A DNA stretch of 64,000 nt from Hysterangium stoloniferum (Eukaryota > Basidiomycota > Agaricomycetes > Hysterangiales > Hysterangiaceae), in NCBI GenBank assembly GCA_015178975.1, contig WHVD01000028.1, positions 248,001-312,000 of the forward strand, given 5' to 3'. Under the pieces are notes generated by a model. It was not told where the DNA came from and made no database searches. It saw only the letters and a list, made by a program, of their open reading frames with translations. A program made the position numbers and the translations under genes. This document shows positions 54,601 to 64,000 of the stretch, one piece after another (position 1 is the first letter of the stretch; every line of letters starts with the position of its first letter).

Positions 54601-55325
54601 AATCCTTGTTACCACTTGCAGAGTTTGCTTACAACAATGCACCTTCGGCCACTACTGGCGTTTCCCAGTTCTTTGGAAATAAAGGATATAATCCAAATAT
54701 TACAGTACATCCAGAACGAAATCTCGCCTCTGCTCGCGCTCAAGAGTTCACCACGGACCTCCACGAGCTCCACGAGGAACTCCGGACTGCAATATTGTCC
54801 ACCCAAGAGCAATACCAACATTCAGCGGACAAACACCGGATCCCACCACCCAACTTCAAGATTGGCAACCGTGTTTATGTCAAAGCTCAATTCTTTAGGA
54901 CTACCCGTCCGTCAAAGAAGCTTGCTGAAAAATATTTAGGTCCTTTTGAAATTATCGCACAAGTAGGTTCAGTTTCTTGGACTCTATGGCTTCTGGATAG
55001 CATGCACGCGGTACACCCGGTATTTCACGTCTCTATGCTAGAACCTTGTACTGCTAACACTATCCCGGATCGCGTGCAATCTCCGCCTCCTCCTGTCATC
55101 ATTGACGGAGAACCCGAGTTTGAAATCTCGCAGATTTTAGATTCAAAAATTGATAAGCGTCGATGCACTTGTAAACTGCTTTACTTGGTCAAGTGGGCGG
55201 GTTATGAGGGCACCGATGAAGAAACTTCATGGATTTTGGCCACGGAACTCGGTAATGCCACGGAAATCGTTACTGACTTTCATACAGCTTACCCACTCAA
55301 ACCTGGACCATTATCGTCTCTCTGA
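51654..55325 (+). pseudogene. pol: Pol of element 2: protease to chromodomain
   Basis: Same domain order as element 1. It shares the in-frame TGA codons at 52094-52096 (after NSITF, end of protease) and 52583-52585 (after IGFI, start of RT). Private lesions: TGA at 53168-53170 in place of CGA, and a 53-bp deletion near 54277 that removes the first catalytic Asp region of integrase (MDFIEHLP in element 1) and shifts frame. It is intact at the two positions where element 1 lost one base. YLDDIL, TSDRGSEFVS and the chromodomain KLLYLVKWAGYEG remain. Confidence 0.9.
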
Positions 55326-56406
55326 CCGCACCCCGCAGGCCCCGTGTTACGTTTGGACTCATTTTCACTATTCCCTGTCGCCCTATGTCTCTCTTTGCTT
55401 TTACAGGTTCTGACATGTCTTGTCAAGTCTTTAAGTGGACTCTCCGCGGACTTTGGCTTTGACTTTTATTTTTATGTTTTTCACGCTTTACTTTTATGTT
55501 CAATTACTTTTATTTCTATGTTACTTTTCAGTCTACATTTATGGGACTATGCTTTTTCCCTGCTTCCTCAGCTATCTCCTCTGGGAGCTCCGTGACCTCC
55601 GCGGCAACCCCGTCCTCATCCGATCCGGCATCCTCGGAACTCCCGACCTGCGGCTCTTCATAGACATAGCCACCATACTCCACCAGGAACTTCCAAAACT
55701 CCTCGCGGAGTCCGGACAGCTCCTTTGCCACCACAATTTGGACCTTGTTGCTCTTCCGGAGCAACTCGTTTTGGGCCTCGATGCCCTCGGCGATCCGTCC
55801 AAGGACTTCGTCCAACCCGGACAACCCGTCCGTCCCGCTTATGTCTCGCACCCCGGATCCCATGGCCTGCTTGTGCACAAGCGAGCACCTCACCTTGAGG
55901 TGCACGCATTGGTAACACCCCGGACCCTGGCCGGACTTCCAATTGCACTCTGTGTTCCGGTCGTTACAACCGGAACACCACGGCTCGTTCCGCATCGGTA
56001 GTCGGACTGGTGCCGCCTTCCTTGCCTTCTGTTGATATGGTCAGTTTTCACCGGTTATCCCACGGACATGAGGCCTACCTTTTGGGGGCTCTCCGGCTCC
56101 CCCTCGGACTTGGACTCCACCTCTGTCACTTTGCACTGAAAATTACAAGTCAGTAAAGTTCGACAAGTTGAATATTGGGACTTACCTTTCCCGCAACAAT
56201 GGCGGCCCTCTCTGCGGCCACCCGGGCTTTCTCTGCAGCCACCCAGGTGTTCTCCGTGGCCACTCGCACAGCCTCCTCTGCCTCACATTCCCTCTCCTTT
56301 GCAGCCTCTTCCTCCACGGCCAACGCTTCCTGGTACTCTCTGTCCAGGGCCTCCTCGGCCTCCCTCGCCTCTCTCTCTGCTGTTTCACGCAGTTGGCGTT
56401 GCTCTT

Positions 56407-57760
56407 TGTGATGTATCAACATTATCTCATAATATTCTCTTAATTTTCTGTGGATTATTTAATATTCTTTCGAATTTATTGTATTTTTATTATATTTTTA
56501 TTGTGAAAAATAGGCCTTATTCCTTTTAACTTCGCATAAATAATAGCATATATGGACTCATATTATGCTATTATATCTTAGTTAATTTATTATAATTTTT
56601 AACTAATTATTTATATTTTATTTACTTAGTTATTACCTTTCGGCACCTTGCTGCAGCCTAGTTTGCGCATTTTTGGAGTCATGTGACTTATTAGATAAGC
56701 CTCCGGTGTCGGGATGTCACAAAGGTCACGAATGTGACTACCCGAGTCACACAAGTCACGAATGTGACTGCCCGAGTCACACAAGTCACGAATGTGACTA
56801 CCCGAGTCACACAAGTCACGAACGTGACTACCCGAGTCATTATTAGGTTCCGCCGACTCATCGTTTGCTTCCATCCCGGGACCGCGGCCTTGAACCTTCA
56901 TGTTCAAGCAAGAGGTTAGAGCCCTTGTCTCAGAGAAGGGAATCACATGTTAAACAAAGGGTAAATAATGAGTAGAATATGAGGTCATTATGATCTCACT
57001 AATGACCTCATAAACTAAATAGTTAGCTAATCATTGAGTTATCAAAATGTATATAAGGAGGGCTAAGTTTCCAATAAAATCATCTTATCTCTCACATATT
57101 TTACAGTACAGCACAGACGCTTACCTCATCATCCTAAGGACAATAATAGCCTTAGTCTGATACACTCACTGCAAGCACCTACACTTGCAGCATCTTGAAT
57201 CTTTGTCAGCAACTCTTGGACTTAGCTAATCATCTAAGTTCCCCAGCCTCACAGCTACCCTTTAGGCTTATTAATTAGATAATAAACCTAATAAGTATCT
57301 AAGTATCCTTACTGAAATCCCTGCCAATACTAGATTACTCAAGGCCCAGCCCTAAGTTTATTGAATTAATCAAGTACAAGCACTCAGATAATCCAATACA
57401 TTTTATTTTCTCTATTAATAAATTATTTAACACCTTGTTAAATAACTATTAATAGTTACAAATAAGCATACAAGAATCCGAAGCTTTATATCAAGTCTCT
57501 GCCTAGTTACTGCGCATATATTCAGCTTCCAGCCTCTATTCTCAAGGAATAGTTCCTTTATTGCTAAAAGAGTCATATATTGTTCTTTTGAACCTTTCAA
57601 TAATTAAAATAAGCATTGATTTGAGTTGTTTAAGCTTCATAGCGCAGCTCATTAATCTATCAGTATTTAAATTACTGGACCTTTGCTTGTTTTATTGTTG
57701 AAGCTCTGTGACACTATAGCATATATTAGCTATCTAAGAGAATCCCCTGAATACATTACA
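56407..57760 (+). mobile_element. 1354-bp solo LTR of another retrotransposon, nested in element 2
   Basis: Ends TGTGATG and CATTACA are near-perfect inverted termini of TG...CA type. Target duplication CTCTT at 56402-56406 and 57761-57765; removing the insert and one duplication restores the element 1 sequence. AT-rich, no coding frame. It has a TATA box (TGTATATAAGGA near 57050) and a 30-bp minisatellite. Confidence 0.9.
56724..56838 (+). repeat. 30-bp minisatellite in the solo LTR
   Basis: Nearly four copies of GTCACGAATGTGACTACCCG plus AGTCACACAA. Each unit contains the palindrome GTCAC/GTGAC, so it may form hairpins or bind a dimeric protein. Confidence 0.9.
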
Positions 57761-58081
57761 CTCTTCTCGCCGTGCCAACAATTGGGCCGCACTCCACGGC
57801 ACCCGATACGGAGTGCCCGTGGAGGGCCCTGCTGTCAGCATTGGCTTGCGTGGTATTGGTTTTGGTCCCATGGTGACGAAGATGGGGGTAATGAAGAAGA
57901 AGAAATTTCTATTTTTTCAAATTTTTATATAGGCTCGTCGTGTTTGAACCTTACCTTCCAGATCACATGACTCTTTGACACATACGTGTAACCGACATGA
58001 CTTTTGACACATGCGCGTAGCCGACAAGAACCTTATCGAAGTCTAGAGCCTCTTTGGGACTTCGGCATAAAGGGAGGATAC

Positions 58082-59322
58082 TGTTACGACCGGACAATCC
58101 TGCTGGACTCCGGGCACTAACTCGTACGCCCCCACACGCTACAAGCACCAATCGTCTGTTTATAGGATTTCCCGCCCGGACTCCATCACATCAAGACTCG
58201 TTACGTTCGACCTCATTAAGACACATATCAGTCACCGGACTTCCCCCGGAGTCCGAATCGTGACAAAGCATAACCCATAACGGGAAACGGAGCGGGAGCG
58301 GAGTCCTAAATCGTGACAGGTCATTTGACTAAAACGGGAACGGGGCTCGATTAGAGCGGTGACGGGATTCTAAGCGGGTTCCGGTGACTGATGCGTGGGA
58401 CGAAGACGGACATAGACAGAGACGGGGTCCGGGGGAAGTCCGGTGACTGATATGTGTCTTAATGAGGTCGAACGTAACGAGTCTTGACGTAACGGAGTCC
58501 GGGCGGGAAAACCTATAAACAGACGATTGGTGCTTGTAGCGTGTGGGGGCGTACGAGTTAGTGCCCGGAGTCCGGGCGGGAAAACCTATAAACAGACGAT
58601 TGGTGCTTGTAGCGCGTGGGGGCGTACGAGTTAGTGCCCGGAGTCCGGCGGGATTTGTCCGGTCGTAACAGACCCCGTCTCTGTCTATGTCCGTCTTCGT
58701 CCCACGCATCAGTCACCGGTCCCCACTTAGAATCCCGTCACCGCTCTAATCGAGCCCCGTTCCCATTTTAGTCAAATGACCTGTCACGATTTAGGACTCC
58801 GCTCCCGCTCCGTTTCCCGTTATGGGTTATGCTTTGTCACGATTCGGACTCCGCTCCGTTCCGTCCCGTTCCTAACACCAATTTGGTGTTTACTATTCCC
58901 ATTTTATGTTTTGCTCGTTTCGTCTCATTATTACTGGATTCGGTATGTCATGCATTCCACGGTCTATATAAACTGGCAGATGTTGTACATACAATCCAGT
59001 CAGAAAATTAGCTTAGATTTCCCCCAGTAATCTAATACATTTTCCTCTCTAAACCCTACTCTTATTAGACCGCTCACACTAGTCGGAGCCCACAGGCTCC
59101 GATGTATCTAAACTCTCTCGACCATCTCGACTCATAACTCACAACTCACGACCTACGACCTACGACCCACGAACCCCCGCCCGGACTCCCCGGGACTCCC
59201 GTCCGCCTGTCTGAAATTGGACAACACGATCTAGCGAGGGCACAGCCTATAAGCTGAAGCCAAGTCCTACCGGATATCCCGCGGGTTTCTCCGGAAACCT
59301 GGCCTTTGTGTGTATCCTAACA
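58082..59322 (+). repeat. Rearranged 3' LTR of element 2
   Basis: Forward LTR sequence (58082-58249), then about 420 bp of the same LTR in inverted orientation (58250-58670, ending GGTCGTAACA, the complement of the LTR start) with an internal duplication of about 80 bp (58494-58640), then forward LTR again to 59322. The 3' target duplication is intact. Confidence 0.9.
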
Positions 59323-59327
59323 GTAGT

Positions 59328-59870
59328 AGCATATATGATTATATAATGCTCTCGCGCCTGTGCGTGCGCATGACACCCTTCACGTCTTGTGACAGTCGCA
59401 CACTTCTGTGACCGTCCCGCACCCTTGTGACAACTGTCACTTGTTGTGACGGCTGTCACTCGTTGTGAGGAGTTTCCCACACGCCGTATAATAAACACAG
59501 GTGGCCGGCTTTATATTATTATAATTATTATATTTATTTTTAGTTAGTTATAAATATAATATTTTATTATAATAATATAAATATATATATTACCTTGATT
59601 ATGCGCAATTATTTCGCATCACGTTTTGTCAGCATCGGAGTTTGAAATGTCATGTGAATATCACATGATTACTCACGTGTTGTGAATAAGCGCTGAGTCA
59701 CCGACATATTAATCAAAAAAGAATAAAAAGTAGAAATTCAATAACTTGCTCAATTTATTAGATAAAAATACAAAATAAATTGTATAAATTCAGGATAAAT
59801 CAAACAAATATTGTACAATTTTATGGTCGCAATATAATTACATTTGAATATTTGTTTTCGCAATTTGTTA
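59328..59870. other. AT-rich transposon DNA
   Basis: Contains clustered GTGAC/GTCAC motifs (59385-59475) and a segment resembling the 1354-bp solo LTR (TTACCTT, TGCGCA, GTCATGTGA, then TCGGAG). No gene. Confidence 0.45.
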
Positions 59871-60221
59871 GGGGAAATTGTTTAAAAATTGGAAAAAACT
59901 TAGAAATATATAACAAGCTTTGACCCTACAACCCATGGTAGACTTCTGAAAATAGGCATGAACAGCCTTCCAGGATGCCAATCCAGAGCTGATATCATAC
60001 ACCTTTGACTGGATTTGAAAAGAAATGCGAGAATAGATAAAGAAGGCTGCCTGTCCATCCTCTGTGACCTTATCTGTAGGGACAACAGCATTAGGATCAT
60101 CAGTGATCCAGGTGAAGGCAGCACCCAGGAAACACATCTTCATTGTTCTCTTCCACTCATAGTAGTTGTCCTCAACAAGGAGACGAGCACTAGAGAAGAT
60201 GGAGGTAAGACCAGAGGACAT
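59871..60221 (-). pseudogene. gag: Copia gag N-terminal part
   Basis: From the ATG at 60221 the frame reads LLVEDNYYEWKRTMKMCFLG and WITDDPNAVVPTDKVTEDG, typical of the N-terminal part of copia Gag (DNYYEWKRxMK). It ends after about 117 codons where homology is lost. It lies about 100 bp downstream of the 5' LTR at 60322-60483, with GGTTATGGGCCC as the likely primer-site region. Confidence 0.8.
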
Positions 60222-60321
60222 AATGTTGGATGGAAGGATTCAGGAGGTGTCGGAATAGGAGTACTGATAAGGGAATTATGTGAAATTGATGGAGATTTAG
60301 TGGAAGCCGGGGCCCATAACC

Positions 60322-60483
60322 TGTTAGAATAGTAGATAGAAGGACACAGAAGTCACCAGAAGTGACCAAACTCAGACTCAGACTCAAACTTGAATGACTG
60401 GCGGTGGTAGATTGCCAACATGCAGATAGCGCTACGGTAAGTACATGTGGGTACATATGGGTCCAAACCACACACAATGAACA
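60322..60483 (-). repeat. 5' LTR of the copia element
   Basis: 162 bp, matches 46079-46240 with only a few differences. Outer flank ATATC. Confidence 0.85.
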
Positions 60484-60488
60484 ATATC

Positions 60489-61770
60489 CAAAGAGAAATG
60501 GATAAGGAGAGCCTCTAATAGCACTCACTACTTTACTATAAGTATAACATCAGTTACTACTTATTATACCCTACACCATGAACTTAATAATTTTAGAAAC
60601 ATGGGACACAACAGCGTCGATGCCGAGTCAATGTCTTACGTAATGTGTCACAACTTGTTTTCAGGCTGCCGGGCATCTGTGCAGACCCGATCAGGCTGCA
60701 CGATCCTGGGTAGGTCCGTACAGAGCCCGGCCTGAAGTCTTGGCTGCACCAGGCGACCAGTCTGATGGGCGCCTGTTCAGACCCTAGGCAGCCGGGATCA
60801 GGCAAATCGGCACCTAGTCGGGCCGACAAGCCTGATCAGGATATTCGGATTTTTCCGACATCATGCTTAGGAGGAAGTGGCAATTGTTCAGAGCACACAC
60901 CTATTTACCCTGCCTGCTACACTGGCGATAAGGGAGTGGCAGGTGTCGTAGACGCGACAGTAATAACAGGCGCAGATAATCGATGCGATAATGATGATGA
61001 CTGCCGCTGTGAATGCGAGTGTTGTGATGGAGGAGTCGGCAGCGGCGTAGGAACCAACTTCGCAGCGACCGTAGTAGCAGGCAGGCCGGGTATGTAAAGC
61101 ACCAATTAAATGACAGCATCATCAAAGTTCTGAAGGACGCAATATAGATGTTCCAGGACCCTAGTTATCTTCGCGAGTTGAGATGACTCGAATTGCCCTC
61201 TGACGGGTCCTCAAGCTCGGGTAAATTCGATGATGTTAGACAATTGAATTTTAGAGTATCCTAGGACAGCAATCAGTAGTACGGGTGATGAGGGTTCTGG
61301 TCGTAGCGGAATAGACGTGTCCTTGCCGACGTCAGGAGGGTGTCTGACTGTAAATGTCATTTCGGGAGTTGAGATAGACGTATCCATGATCGACGCAAGC
61401 GATGTATCCCCCGACATATCATCGGAATCGAGCGTCTTCTCTCCCGCACCTGAGGACAAAGGCAAGAGTTTGTTCGGACAAGTCCGGCCTCATGAGCCAT
61501 GGGAGCCATGATTGAGTTTGAACGTTTTCTGTAAGTCACTATATATATCAGAGTCTTTTACTTACCTATCGTGAGTTTCGAGGACCCGTTCCTGATAGAA
61601 CGCTATTCATAACTTAGTTGCACCTCTTAGGAGCATTTGCGGTAAATCACTTTCAACAATGTGCAAATGTTTCCGCTCCACCAGATCTAACAGGCCCTTG
61701 TCAGGAGAAATCTGGTCGCATTAGCAAACTCTTGATTTAGCTCGCTTTCACTCTCTCGGACGACTTTTTC
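60489..61770. other. No confirmed gene
   Basis: GC-rich repeated phrases (GCCTGATC, CAGACCC) at 60660-60850 look repeat-derived. A minus-strand frame around 60893-61126 encodes a hydrophobic, Cys-rich segment (AFTAAVIIIIASIICACYYC) but has no start codon or clear upstream exon. An open plus frame at 61317-61511 may be a gene end. Neither can be supported. Confidence 0.3.
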
Positions 61771-63121
61771 ATGTTGTTTTGTGGGTTGTCACAGTTATAG
61801 GTCTCGCATCTACGCGCCGAAGCATTGCGCTGGTGGTAAGTGCTTCTCTCACAAAATAGCTTTCCACTGATTAGTATTGTCAAGACGACCAATGTAACCT
61901 GCACTACAGACAAATGGGTCTGCAATATTCATTCTGACCCGACTTGTAAATTTACGTACTATTTTATATAGACTTTTAATGAGAACAATTCAAGTCCATG
62001 TCTGGGTAAGTGGACCTTTCCACACTTTGAAGCTGAATACAATCTGACCTTGATTTAATGCAGTCGCTGCTGGCCTGATGATACCGTGCAACAATGGTTG
62101 TATGTTCTTATTCTCATTTTACCCTTAAATCATCCACACACGCTTTCTTCAGTCGCGGATCTCCCTCCGATTGGCCCGGGTTTGATATATGTTAACCCCA
62201 CACCAAACAATTGTTTATGCAGTACGGTGGTCTACTCGCTCATGGCAGCCTGTGCTGCATGTCAGGGATTCGAAAGCGGTATCGTAAAGTAAGCACTCGC
62301 TACGAATATTCTAATCACAACCCTCACTTATCAATGTTATCATTTAACGTCTCAAACATGTGGAGTGAATGGAGCCAGAATTGTACACCATCCGACATCG
62401 CAATCGGTCAATACCCCACCACAATCCCACATGATATATCCATATCCATCCCTAGTTGGGCCTATGTCAATGTTGTAACCCTCGACGAGTGGGACTCGTC
62501 AGCGGCACTTTTTATCCATTATCTCGGTGTGACGGACTCTACAGCAGTAGCTTCAGCAACTGGAACTTCCGGCTTAGCTTCAGCAACTGGAACTCATGGC
62601 ATAGTTTCAGTGACTGGAGTTATAGCGCCTACTGGGACGGTAACGTCAGATGGAACTTCCGCGTCAACTGGGGCGCCGAGCAAGACATGCAATACAGGCA
62701 CGATTGCAGGTGGTGTTGTTGGTGGTGTCGTAGGACTTGCCTTGGTTGTCGCAGGTGCCTACATCTTAATGAAGCGGCACAACACCACGTCCTCGGCTTC
62801 CCGTGGTAATGCGGAAAAGCATCTCGCGGCCAGCACATCATCTAGTGGATTCCCCTCGCTAACTGTCGCAACACCGACTGAGCCCCAGAGACTTTATGTA
62901 AATTTTTCGTGTTATTACTGTTCCTAATATTCACTTTGCATCCTCGTCAGGACTCCTCTGATCCGAGTACATTCCCCAACACTTATGCTCTATCACCCCC
63001 ACACACACCTGCGACCGTCCTCTCTGGTGGCGTAGCTACAAACAATCACTCCCAGAATTCCCGGTCATCACTCACCAGCGCCAAGCCCAGTAGACATTAT
63101 AACGGGGTTGCTGAGCTATAA
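61771..63121 (+). CDS. Single-pass membrane protein with Cys-rich ectodomain
   Basis: Seven exons (61771-61784, 61860-61917, 61972-62005, 62064-62099, 62153-62288, 62366-62897, 62951-63121) join in frame to 326 aa. A short hydrophobic start (MLFCGFPLISIV) is followed by a Cys-rich domain: NVTC, SSPCLVAAGLMIPC, NNCLCSTVVYSLMAACAACQ, EWSQNC and IPSWAYVNV. This spacing matches a basidiomycete family of secreted-then-membrane proteins. Then comes a Ser/Thr/Gly stalk (SATGTSGLASATGTHG), a membrane span (GGVVGGVVGLALVVAGAYIL), a KRHN stop-transfer and a disordered cytosolic tail of about 110 aa. The stalk-span layout resembles wall-stress sensors, but that role is inference. The first intron (GTTGTC) and the second (GTCTGC) have weak donors, so the first 25 residues are tentative. 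Confidence 0.65.
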
Positions 63122-63640
63122 GGATCTTAACAGTGATCAATTGGTCATCACGTCTCTAGTCGGTTGGAGAAAGCGAGCTATTGAGAACTTGCACAGACCA
63201 CAGTAGATAATATAATATACCACTTTTCTTATACTACTCAGGAGTCTATATATCCTACAGGGAAGAAATCTCTGGAAAGGATTGGTAAGTAAAGGACAGA
63301 AATATTACTAAGCTATGTGAGGTGTTCTAATATATTCTAGAATATTCTAGGCACTGTGAATCCTTGAACTTCCTTTTAATTTCGTTGCAAGTGCATTGAA
63401 CAAGTGCATTGAACTCCTTCGTCCCAAGGAATGTTTCGGTGTGCCCTGGAAACAGTTTATCCTCCAGGTGCTCATTTTGAAACTCTTTCTTTTTGCATCA
63501 GGGAGTTCTGGCACACCATCAACAAAGAGAGTCAGTTTATTGAATAAATATAATCACTGTGCTCACTTTCGGTCTCCCCGTAATTTGTGAGATTGGTGTT
63601 GGAATAAGAGGTCCCACACATTTAGCTCAATGCACTCACA
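63122..63640. other. No recognisable gene
   Basis: AT-rich DNA with TTCTAGAATATTCTAG near 63340 resembling the AGAATATTCTA repeats at 49380-49420. Confidence 0.35.
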
Positions 63641-63880
63641 GACTCAATGCACTCAGACTCAACGCACTCAGACTCAACGCACTCAGACTCAACGCACTCA
63701 GACTCAACGCACTCAGACTCAACGCACTCAGACTCAACGCACTCAGACTCAACGCACTCAGACTCAACGCACTCAGACTCAACGCACTCAGACTCAACGC
63801 ACTCAGACTCAACGCACTCAGACTCAACGCACTCAGACTCAACGCACTCAGACTCAACGCACTCAGACTCAACGCACTCA
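63641..63880 (+). repeat. 15-bp minisatellite, about sixteen copies
   Basis: Unit GACTCAACGCACTCA, almost perfectly conserved. All six frames stay open because the unit is a multiple of three; the readings LNALR, THSDS and SALSL are by-products. Confidence 0.95.
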
Positions 63881-64000
63881 CAGAGACAAGTGCATGTTCT
63901 GCCACAAAAGCCCCCTCATTACTGCTTACCCTGGTTGTTCCCCAATCTGGTGTAAGATCCATGTATTTGATCCAGGGGGACCTAGAATAACATGGATGTT

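Larger units (their letters stand above)
55528..57871 (-). pseudogene. Antisense spliced gene in element 2: coiled coil plus Zn(II)2Cys6-like cluster
   Basis: Homologue of the antisense gene at 33533-34521 with the same three exons. Exon 3 (55528-56028) is fully open and has CGA where element 1 has TGA. The six cysteines lie at 55885-55977 with spacing C-x2-C-x6-C-x9-C-x2-C-x6-C (CSGCNDRNTEC then CYQC). Exon 2 is 56079-56135. Exon 1 starts at the ATG at 57871 but is split by the 1354-bp solo LTR inserted after 56406. So each copy has one different break, and together they show that the ancestral gene was open. Confidence 0.7.
49509..59322 (+). mobile_element. Ty3/gypsy chromovirus, element 2 (family I)
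   Basis: Same family and layout as element 1. 5' LTR 49509-50327 and rearranged 3' LTR 58082-59322; target duplication GTAGT at 49504-49508 and 59323-59327; purine tract before 58082. Inserted DNA: a 1354-bp solo LTR (56407-57760) and an inverted LTR segment in the 3' LTR. Pol has a unique TGA and a 53-bp deletion. Confidence 0.95.
46079..60483 (-). mobile_element. Copia element with 162-bp LTRs, split by nested insertions
   Basis: Near-identical 162-bp sequences lie at 46079-46240 and 60322-60483 in the same orientation. Read on the minus strand each starts TGTTCATTGTGTG and ends ATTCTAACA. The right copy is followed internally by a leader and a copia gag; the left one is preceded internally by a purine tract (GGTGGGAG). 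Outer flanks are ATATC at 46074-46078 and ATATC at 60484-60488, so both LTRs most simply belong to one insertion now filled by gypsy LTRs and element 2. Most of its own pol is missing. Coincidental sharing of five bases by two separate insertions is possible but unlikely. Confidence 0.75.

Noticed and set aside
60893-61126. Minus-strand membrane-protein-like frame with a Cys-rich span
   Set aside because: No start codon, no in-frame upstream exon that I could build, and it sits in repeat-like GC-rich DNA.
63641-63880. Regular short repeats resembling a CRISPR array
   Set aside because: Units are contiguous with no spacers, and the genome is eukaryotic; it is a minisatellite.

Overview
The window is eukaryotic and most probably comes from a mushroom-forming basidiomycete (Agaricomycete). 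The evidence is short GT-AG introns of about 45-80 nt that restore reading frames in several genes, a nuclear tRNA-Pro with an intron, chromodomain-bearing Ty3/gypsy elements of MarY1 type, a Plavaka-type DNA transposon, a Helitron helicase remnant, a Crinkler (CRN) family locus, and two cysteine-rich surface-protein genes of types common in this group. There are no bacterial operons, phage genes or CRISPR arrays.

1-8.9 kb is a modest gene island. It holds a proline-rich protein ending in a J-domain-like HPD motif (717-2143), an uncharacterised protein with a C2H2-like motif (2399-3235, minus), tRNA-Pro(UGG) (4104-4203, minus), and a predicted mitochondrial membrane protein (6017-7820, minus; eight exons, 447 aa) beside a decayed paralogue (4568-5596).

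7.6-20.0 kb is a head-to-tail duplicated array. Each unit carries the 5' end of the mitochondrial gene, the intergenic spacer, a Helitron-3'-end-like motif and a CRN gene with ubiquitin-like N terminus, P-loop NTPase and restriction-endonuclease-like C terminus. Unit 1 is nearly full length but broken; units 2 and 3 contain only the 3' and only the 5' part of the CRN gene. A 4-kb block with an arrestin-like gene (12833-15384) sits inside unit 2.

20-27.5 kb is AT-rich repeat debris: CpG-depleted LTR and gag pieces of the same gypsy family that later appears fresh, a copia pol tail and a decayed gene of unknown function. 27.5-35.5 kb is a nearly intact gypsy chromovirus (element 1; 817-bp LTRs, target duplication AATTT). 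35.6-45.3 kb holds a GPI-anchored cysteine-rich protein (38795-39815) followed by Helitron, gypsy and Plavaka remnants.

46.1-60.5 kb is a nest of elements. A copia element with 162-bp LTRs (target duplication ATATC at both outer ends) has been split by other LTRs and by element 2 (49509-59322, target duplication GTAGT), which is itself split by a 1354-bp solo LTR (CTCTT) and has an inverted segment in its 3' LTR. The last 4 kb contain a single-pass membrane protein gene (61771-63121) and a 15-bp minisatellite.

The most notable signals are the CRN/mitochondrial-gene tandem array and a spliced antisense gene, present in both gypsy copies between pol and the 3' LTR, that encodes a coiled-coil protein with a canonical Zn(II)2Cys6 cysteine pattern. 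All gene models were spliced by eye; no homology search was possible.
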